A stretch of DNA of 64,000 nucleotides, from positions 1,473,895 through 1,537,894 of the forward strand of contig NW_022985445.1 of the NCBI RefSeq assembly GCF_010093595.1. Reading direction: 5' to 3'. Both the position numbers and the translations under genes were made by a program. This DNA comes from Mytilinidion resinicola (lineage: Eukaryota; Ascomycota; Dothideomycetes; Mytilinidiales; Mytilinidiaceae). This document shows positions 56,486-64,000 of this stretch, in pieces. The notes under the pieces are model-generated. The model was not told the origin of the DNA and did not search any database. It saw only the letters and a program-made list of their open reading frames with translations. Within the stretch, counting starts at the first letter, position 1, and every line of letters starts with the position of its first letter.

Positions 56486-57701
56486 ATGATAATACAGCCT
56501 GCCCTCCGCGTGCGCCGGCACCTGTTCCGATCCGCAGATCGCGCTGCAGTACGTCTCCCGCCCAACGCAATGCGGCCGCCTATGTGGCCGCCCACTGGTG
56601 TCTGGAGCTTGACTGACGCAGCTACGTTTTAGAGATGCTTCTCGCAGAGCGCCCCGTCGCGGGCCCACAAGATGCCCGTCTTGAACCACGAGGCCGAGAT
56701 GAGGCGAGAGGGCATCCCGGGGCTCTACTCGCCCGATGGTGTTGCAATTGCCTGGACCGAGTACCACGGCATGCTGCTGGACAAGCTCAACGAAATGACA
56801 GCCGGTACGCCTCCGCACCCCCGAGCTCGAGCAGCCCATTGCGTCCCGCGATGCCTGTCAGTTAGAGATCGAGGATCCATGGATGTATGCTGATTGCTGG
56901 AGATAGGCGGCCCGGAAGCGGACAAGGAGCCTAAGCACCTGCTGATACAATACGCCCGCGATCCCACCAACGCCTCCTTATTCAACTATGCCTCAATGGC
57001 ATGGAACAACCACTTCTTCTTCAAGGGAATAGTATGTCCACTCCCAAATTCTACTCAACCTCTCCTCATCTCCACCATGTCTGCAATTGCTGGGCCCTCG
57101 CTGACCACCCCAGTCCCGCACCCCCTCCCCCATGACCGCCACCCTCTCCGCCTCCCTCGCCAACGAATTCGGCTCTATCCAAACCCTGCGCGACGAATTC
57201 CTCGCCACCGCAAACTCCATGTTCGGCCCGGGCTTCGTCTGGCTCGTCAAAACCAAGCCCACCAGCTACACCTCCAACTTCCGTATCCTGCCCACCTACA
57301 TCGCCGGCTCGCCGCTACCCGGCGCCCACTACCGCCGCCAGGCCGTCGACATGAACACGCAGAACGCCGAGTCCGCCGCAGCCTCGGGCATCAGCCCCGC
57401 CGAGCTGCGCACAATGGGCGTGCCGGTCAACTCGGTCGGCCGCTTCGGTCCGCACACCACGAGCTACGCCAAGCAGCCGAAGCTCGCGTACGGCGGCGTC
57501 GACGTGGTGCCGCTGCTGTGCGTCAGCACGTGGGAGCACAGCTGGCTGCGCGACTGGCGCATCGCGGGGGGCAAGGAGAATTTTTTGGCCGCGTGGTGGG
57601 ATCGGATCGACTGGAAGGTGGTGGAGGATCTCATGTACGACGGGGCGACGGCCAAGACGGGGTCGAGAGTCGATGATCGCGCTCTTTCGTACAATAGGTA
57701 G
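56486..57701 (+). CDS. mitochondrial small-subunit ribosomal protein, Fe/Mn-SOD-like (mS42/mS43 family)
   Basis: Four exons, 56486-56548, 56633-56804, 56907-57031 and 57114-57701, give 315 residues; introns of 84, 102 and 82 bases all keep phase. The N-terminus is a mitochondrial targeting peptide (IIQPALRVRRHLFRSADRAA, then RCFSQSAPSRAHKMPVLNHE). The body has the Fe/Mn superoxide dismutase fold: YASMAWNNHFFFKGI for the first metal helix region, LRDEFLATANSMFGPGFVWL, and the C-terminal VSTWEHSWLRDW. The usual metal ligands are only partly kept (for example TWEHSWL replaces the DVWEHAYY type), as in Mrp1/Rsm26, the SOD-like pair of the 37S mitoribosome. I cannot tell mS42 from mS43 from sequence alone, and a real SOD is less likely. 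Confidence 0.85.
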
Positions 57702-58421
57702 TAGGAGAGGGCTGAGACGTTAGAAAGATAGAGATGGGCTTTGTGAATAGGAGCTCTTGTGTATACTACTGGAAATCTTGGGAGGGCGGCGAAAACAAGA
57801 CTTGGGCGGGCGTGAAGGCTGCATATGCATGGAGCTGTTGTACCTGATACAGGAGAGGTTCTTGTTGTATTCATAGATGCCCCTGTACAAAATCAAGATC
57901 TTGTGTTACAAACATCACAGTAACATGTCTGAATAATCAAATAAAACCCGCTCAAAAAACTCCATACAGACGCCACCGCTAAAGCTAGCAGCAGCAGCAC
58001 GTTCAGTCCATGCATACTACGTACCATTCAGTCCGATCCCATGCTATGCCCTCCATCCCATCCCATTCCATCGCCAACTCGGCTTTGCAGACCCACCGGC
58101 TCTACGCCATCGCTTCCGAAAACGCCATGCCAATGCAGTGTCTCTCGTCCCAACTTAAATCATAGGTGCTCGCTAATGCCAATGCCCAGTATCCATCCAT
58201 ATCCATAACCCGAAAATCGAAAAAAGGCCAGAACCCCTCATTCATTCATAAAAGCTCAAACGCAAAGGCAACTCGCCTTCTATCACTCTCGATCTCTTCC
58301 GCCCTTTTCTTTCGCTGGACAGCACGCAGAACGAGCGTCGTCGCCGGGATCTGAGCGGAAGAAAACCAGGTTAGCAAAGCCGTTGGAAAAGGGGGGTTTC
58401 CCAACGTCCAGCCAGTCCAGT
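57702..58421. other. intergenic, nothing seen
   Basis: Lies between convergent 3' ends. Sequence near 58000-58090 is a loose CCAT/CCCAT-rich stretch. No gene. Confidence 0.45.
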
Positions 58422-61400
58422 CTAGTACGCCCTCCGATCACCAGCGCCCACAACCTGCATCGGACTCACCCCCCTCGTGCCAACACCCCCCACGCCAGCT
58501 CCTCCGCCTCCAACACCCACACCAGCCGCGATGGGGTTTTCGTAGCCCGCTAGTCCCGCGCTCCCTCGGCGCGCAAAAGCGCCATACGCAGTCTGCTGTG
58601 GGGCAAAAGTACTTTGCGGTGAAGTGAAAGCCCCTGGCGGAGCGCCTATATTGCGGTTGCTCCTCCTTCGGCCAAGTGTCGGTTGTTGCGGTGACGAGGC
58701 AGGTTGGTGCACAGGATTGCTGCGGACAGACGTAATGGACTCGTTGGAGTTGGAGCGGGAATGCATTGGGGCGGGGAGAGCAGAAGAAGGCGCGGTTTCG
58801 GCTGGAGCAGAGTTGGTGTCGCGGGTTGGTAGACTTTGGCTTGGGCGGCGGGCACCAGTCGCAAAGGGGTTGCGGGTTTGCGTTTGAGCTGTGCCGGGCT
58901 GGTAAGTTCCTAATTCGCGGGCCCGGTTGTTAACGAGCTCGCGCGCGAGGCTGAGGCGCTCGTCTTCGGTAAGACGAGGTCGTACGGCAGGGGTAGGAAC
59001 GAGGCCTGGTGACGGTGGTTGAGCTGAAGGAGGTCGTGCTAAATCGCTGGCGCGAAGGGTCCGTGTCGATGCTTGGTTGTTGAGGCGGCGACTCGAAGCC
59101 TGGGGACGCAGGTTTTGTCGAGATTCTCGGGGTCGCATCGTCTGCGGTGAGTTGCCACTATCGTGGATATTGACCCTAGAGGCTTGTTCTCGGAGACCCC
59201 TGCGGGACGAGCTTGCTCTAAGCGTTGCAACGGATGATTGGTCCCTTAGAGCAGTCCTCGAAGGGCGGCTTCTGACGACACCTTGCGGGCCGCTGTTGAC
59301 GTATGTTGCCCATGGATTTCGGAGGGGCTGTGATGGGTTGCCAAACATGCGTGCGCCAAAATTCAAACCGACGCTTGGTGTTGAGAGACCTGGAAACGAT
59401 GGTGACAATCCTGCAGATCCCCGTCCTGCGCCAAACGTTGGTCGTGAACTAACGCGACTCGGCGGACGATCGATCATGTCAACTGAAGCTGCCGTCGCGG
59501 CTTGAGAGATGGAATTGACAGATGACTGAGAGGCAGAACGGACTGAACTCGCAGGCGTAAGCTGGCCAGACGAGCTTCCAGTGGAGGCAACGGAGGCTGC
59601 ACGGTCTAGAGGAATGCTGCTATTCCTTCCGATAGCTTCGGGTGCCGAGGAAAGATTCGGAGTGAAGCCTGATCTAAATGCTGGAGACGGTGAGCCGCGT
59701 ACGGGTACACCGCCATTCAAGGAATTATCCATGGACGGCGTCCGCATTCGTGCAGGTGCAGTACGAGGTATTGAAGAAGGCCCATTAGTAGGAGAGAATG
59801 GTGGTGCAGGACTTGCTTGGCCACTGTTACGACCCCTGTTTGCAGTCCTCGGTCGAGCGATTGGAGTCGTCGAACGAAGCTGCTCTAAGTAGTCATAGGG
59901 CGCCCCAGGGCTCTCTGTTGCGCGAAGATCGGCCAAGTGTGAAGCAAACATCCAGCTGATTCTCGGGTCATATTCTTGCTGACGAGCTCGAGCAGTCCCA
60001 CGACGTCGCTGGGCTTGCTGAGAGGTATCAGAGTTGTCGTCGGTATCAAGGTCAATGGCATCGGTTTGAGAGATTCCGCGATTAGCAAACCGGCTGGTAG
60101 AATTATTGGAGAGAGAATTTGTTCGCATTTGTACCCGAGATTGGCGAGGCCGTAGGGTATTCGAGCTCATAGTAATATCTCCATCGCGATCCATGTCAGA
60201 GTCGTCGTCGTCCGCTTCACCATCTTCGTACGTAACCGTGGAATTCGATAGAACGGAGGATCTTCGTCGAAGGCCGCGAGAACCGTCTAAAAGACGGTTA
60301 TTGCCTGTACGGGAGGGTGGACGGATTGGGGCGTTAGGCCGGGGTCGATCTGCAGTAGGCGTTAGAGAACCACCGATTCGAGCTCTATCATTGGAAATCG
60401 TAGTCGGCTCCCACCCAACAGTCGTCCTTCCCCCATCACTATCATCATCGTCTTCCATCTCCTCGTCCGGTCCGTCGTGTGCGAGAGGCGACCATCCGGC
60501 CGCTTGAAGCAAGGCCTGTGTATCCTCATCCAGCTCATGGTGAGCAGATGCCTCGGTAGAGGTTGATGAAGGTGCCCGCCTCGTGCCGTTTGCTCGGGCT
60601 ATTACCCGCGCTTGTTGACGGCGTCGGCCAGCTGGGATTATGGGACCTTCATCCTCATCGTCTTCTGTAGACTGTGACATGTCCGAAGATGCCTCCGACT
60701 CAAGAATCCGACGATTTCGTTGCTGTCGATGTGGAGGTGGCTGAGGCTGTGGAGTTTGCGAGGCTGTGGAAGCAGTGCCAAGGGAACCAGCCTCATCATC
60801 CTCGATGAAGTCGTTCATGGAGGAGTCCTCGTCATAGTCTTCTTCATCCTCTTCCTCCACCGTGTCCATCTCCTCGGTCAGCATGTCGGAGACTATGCTC
60901 GCGCTGTAGGACGGACGTCTGCTGCCGGCTTCGCTATGAGTCACGCGGCGTCGCTGGAACCGACCTCCAGGTGGAATACCTCCCCCGGCTAGATATCGCT
61001 GCATCATGAAGGATGATTCGTCGTCGAGATAGCCCTGTCCCCATGCCCCCAATCCTTCTGGGTCCCATACATTGCCTTCGTCGTCCATTTCGAGTTCCCC
61101 GTCGAGGTCTTCTCCGGACATGTCGTGTTCAGACAGCTCATCCATGTCACTAAAGCCTCCGAAGCTGTCAGGCCAGGTCATTTCCCCGTTGTCGTCGAAC
61201 ATGACGCCACATCGGGCGCACTCTCCGCCTTCAAGCTCCCACGTGCACATGGGACACCTCTCGACCCCATCTTCTTCGTCTCGTACTATTCGGAGGGGGT
61301 TGCTTGGCCGTTGCTTGAAGCATCCTTTGAAGAGTCCGCCAGTTCTAGAATCGTTGTTGGCCTTGTCCTGTTGCACAATATCTGCTTCTTCCTTCTGCCA

Positions 61401-61983
61401 TTGTTTGTGCTGCTCGACTGTCTCGCCTGCAGGTAGTAACTCGGCTCGGCCGATGAAGACGTGGGTCATTTCTCGAATCTTGATTATGCGAGTTAGAAAG
61501 ATACTTCATATTGGGGCTGGCTTACTCACAACATATGCTGGGGCTGGCGCCTGAGTGACGACGGTCCGGCAGTCTGGACATGTTTTCTTGGCCTTGTTAC
61601 TGACGAACCAGGTGCAAAGACACTACATCTTATCAGTACCATCCTAGGTGCAAGGGGGGTATGGGAACTGACGCTGTAGCAATATGTGTGCCCACAGGAG
61701 ATAATGTAGGGCTCGTAGAATAGTCGATCGCATATTTTGCAGGTGACGTGTGAGCGGAGGCTGTCGAAGTCGGACTTGTAGCTATTCAACTGCTGCGCTC
61801 AAAGTTAGATCGCTATCAAAACCAATGTGGGGGGCGTCCGTCTCGTCTAGCCTCACTAACCTCTTCAGTCTTACTCGGTTTGGGGGCTTCCTCTGGCTTC
61901 TTCGTGGGTTGAGCTCTTAGGCCGCTTCCTGGTGGGTTCTGAGCAGAGCTAAGCCTCCGGGGTTTCGTGTTGGAGGAGGCCAT
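58422..61983 (-). CDS. RING-finger E3 ubiquitin ligase (Psh1-like)
   Basis: Five exons: 61983-61861, 61792-61673, 61622-61530 and 61478-58422 carry the coding sequence in four blocks, giving 1130 residues. The RING is assembled over exons 2 and 3: CKICDRLFYEPYIISCGHTY, then CYSCLCTWFVSNKAKKTCPD and CR, a C3HC4 pattern. It is followed by the conserved APAPAYVIREMTHVFIGRAE and a second zinc-ribbon-like CPMCTWELEGGECARCG. The remainder (about 900 residues) is acidic then Ser/Arg-rich and disordered. Yeast Psh1, which ubiquitinates mislocalised centromeric histone, has a similar N-terminal RING, but this protein is nearly three times longer, so orthology is tentative. The intron before the last exon ends in AATCAAG, an AAG acceptor. 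Stop at 58422; start is the first ATG of a good context in exon 1. Confidence 0.85.
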
Positions 61984-63153
61984 CTTTTGTTGGTGCTGCT
62001 GCGAGGAGCTCGGTTGCGCGGAGGGCGACGTCGCGGTCTGAGCAGGCCTGACGGAGGGACTGAGGCCCGAAGGCATCAAGAGATTCGGGGCACGTCGCCC
62101 AGATTCGGAGAGATTGGGAGGATTGATGCTGTGAGATGAGATGTCGTCCGCAACCCCCAGGGTTGGGAGATAGAGCTCTGGGCAAAGTCGTGGGCGTCGA
62201 AGAGGTTGATAGCTTGTGCAGGCAGTGGAGGTGTCTACGTTAGTCTCAACCACGTGAGCGGCTGCTCGACTAAACTGCCCGGGCCGTGCATTTGGAAACC
62301 TTCAAGCCTGCGAACTTTCTCCGCAACCTCATTCACGACCTTCCGTGCGGCCTGCCAACTGCGTGCTGAAACGCCGCTTGGCCACGTCTCCGCCATTCTT
62401 TGGACAGACGCTCAGCACCAGCCAGCCCTACGCGCCTGGGGCAGCTTTCTCAGTAGCCGCCGAGCGTCGACTAAGGGCAGTCCCGTTGCGGCTTCGTCGA
62501 GCCGCTGCACAGCACGGCCCGTCGCCACTAGACATTGGCCTGGCAATGCTGTCTTGCTCGCGAGATAAGACGGTTCTCGATGAGGGATCCGGCGACACGC
62601 TCGACGGCCATCTCCCCTGCTGGCGATATCGCAGTGCCCCCGCATGGCTCAGAGATACCAACCACGGCATGCCCGAAGGCGCCGGCTGCTGATCCGAACC
62701 AACAGCACCATTTACGGGAACTCCGCAGATATCGGTGTCACGGGCCGTCGTATATATATCTCTCAGCTTCGGCCGCTTCGCCGTGAACTGCGAACGACTT
62801 TTGGTCAAGACGTATCTCATCCAAACGATCTCTTATCTCGCTGACTCAGTCTACAAGTCTCAATAAAACACGAAGCTTTCAACAAGTCATCACATCCTAT
62901 TCGCTAGCAAATGCACGTGTTTGTGATCACATCTATTCGTAAAGTCGACCGTCAACACCAATAGCACCTAAGCAACACTGTACCCGCAAGCGTCTCTCGA
63001 TAAATCAGTAGAGCACCCAAGCAATCTCTCCAGTATCGCTCGCCAATCGCATGCAAAAATCATGATCAATTTAGAGACATCGCCAGTACTGATTGTCTAG
63101 GCGTCATATCTCTACAGCACCATCATACAAGGTTAGACCACCCATGCTTGCCG
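61984..63153. other. 1.2-kb intergenic region, no supported gene
   Basis: Short frames on both strands at 62206-62820 have arginine/serine-rich chance composition. The frame of the RING gene is open upstream to 62253, and those residues could be extra N-terminus. Nothing else seen. Confidence 0.45.
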
Positions 63154-64000
63154 CTACTCAACACGAGCGCGTTTTGTCGGCCGCTCGGCCGTCTCCTCGA
63201 CTGGCTCGTCGGGGATCTCGTCGATGTACCCGGTCATGACCTTGTCCTCTTCAACGATCTCTCCGTTGGTGTGCTCCAAGAAGGCCAACTGCTCCGTCAT
63301 CCACTTCTTTAGAGCGACAGTATCGATCTTCTTGCCGGCGCGACGGCGCTCGCGAAGCTCTTTGAGGCGTACACGGGTTCGCTCCTCAAGATTCTCGAGA
63401 CGATACTCTGCGAAGTCGTAGTAGAGCCTCGAGAGATCGGATATCGGACGAACTGTCCTAAGCTCCGTGTCGTCACGAACGAGCGCAGATTTAGGCCGGA
63501 AAGAAGTGACCGAAGTGATGCGTTCTTTAGCACCCAACGCACGAAGAGCTTGGTGGGTGATGTATCGACCCTGTAGGACGACTGCGCAACCCTTCGTATT
63601 ATGTTGGCTAGGAATCGCTCGAGCCGGGGATGACGAAACTCACCATCTGTGGTCCGCGGACCTTGAGGATGTCCCCGTTGCCAGTTCGCAGTGCGGTCTC
63701 TCCGCCGACCATGTTGGTGCAATCACTCAACATCAGCACGCAGACAAAGGGGTAGCTGTCGTTGTGCCATCCAACCACCGGCTTGTCGTCCTCCCAGGGG
63801 CATCCCGCGATGCCTTCATCGTCCGCAAAGAACTCCTTCTGTTTGTTGATCATACCAATCTCAGCATTGGTCTCCTCGTCGCTCTTCACCGAGAAGTTGA
63901 TGTGGCCGATCTCGTAGTCGAACTGAGGGACGAGGTCAACGCCAGCAATCTTCGAGATGATCGAAAGAGTGTCTGGGTTGCTCCAGGCGTCGTAGGTAAA
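63154..64000 (-). CDS. 2-oxoglutarate/Fe(II) dioxygenase family protein, partial
   Basis: The gene enters from the right edge, so its start is missing. Visible exons are 64000-63644 and 63591-63154 (265 residues); the 52-base intron (GTGAGT donor) ends in CGAAG, another AAG acceptor, and its removal gives GPQMGCAVVLQGRYITHQAL. The iron-binding triad is present: HxD in GWHNDSYPFVCVLM and the distal His in RYITHQALR, with a downstream Arg for 2-oxoglutarate. A helical, charged C-terminus (RLENLEERTRVRLKELRERR) and a nuclear-signal-like end (RPTKRARVE) follow. This is a fungal family of unknown substrate; an oxidative tailoring or nuclear hydroxylase role cannot be decided. Confidence 0.8.

Noticed and set aside
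56894..57676. 260-codon plus-strand frame
   Set aside because: Wrong-frame shadow of the SOD-like mitoribosomal protein.
62206..62820. overlapping 66-130-codon frames on both strands
   Set aside because: Mutually overlapping, Arg/Ser-rich, no family resemblance.

Overview
The window is nuclear DNA from a filamentous ascomycete. Most genes carry short GT-AG introns (about 45-175 bases) that I could join in frame, proteins have long Ser/Pro/Thr-rich disordered stretches, and recognisable families have Pezizomycotina-type architectures. The spread of BTB-domain genes and the left-edge LINE fit Dothideomycetes, but that placement is inference. All exon coordinates below were worked out by hand from splice signals and reading-frame phase.

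Layout. 0-2 kb: the end of a Tad1-like LINE, an AT-rich stretch and an old 186-bp tandem duplication. 2.8-6 kb: a large, probably N-myristoylated protein of unknown function. 7.2 kb: two tandem tRNA-like B-box elements. 8.4-10.6 kb: divergent BUD23 (18S rRNA methyltransferase) and SVP26 (ER/Golgi cargo adaptor). 11.4-12.6 kb: a BTB gene whose model is ambiguous. 13.6-22.7 kb: three genes that look like a cell-surface polysaccharide module, namely a GH16-like/acyltransferase-3 fusion, a processive GT2 polysaccharide synthase and a second acyltransferase-3 paralogue. 25-28.8 kb: a von Willebrand A protein and a small hypothetical gene. 29-35.6 kb: DGAT2, an STK19-family protein, mitochondrial IDH1 and MTR2. 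36.7-37.6 kb: a diverged 440-bp tandem duplication. 37.7-39.5 kb: a DUF7918-like protein. 40-45.7 kb: a small membrane protein with an Ish1/SAP-like tail, RPL38, a metallo-beta-lactamase-fold protein and the GH47 alpha-mannosidase MNS1. 47-53.6 kb: a BTB cluster containing a Zn2Cys6-GLFG-BTB fusion and a 152-bp tandem array whose minus strand encodes hydrophobic modules. 54.6-64 kb: a single-pass membrane protein, a superoxide-dismutase-like mitoribosomal protein, a RING E3 ligase and a partial 2OG-Fe(II) oxygenase.

How the genes relate. Most named genes are housekeeping genes in divergent pairs sharing 300-560 bp promoters (BUD23/SVP26, DGAT2/STK19, IDH1/MTR2, the 40-kb gene/RPL38, MBL/MNS1, membrane protein/mitoribosomal protein). 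The two parts that look like systems are the polysaccharide module at 13.6-22.7 kb and the BTB/repeat block at 47-54.6 kb. The best candidates for something undescribed are the fusion that places a DNA-binding zinc cluster, nucleoporin-like GLFG repeats and a BTB fold in one 683-residue protein, and the nearby decayed array of hydrophobic modules.
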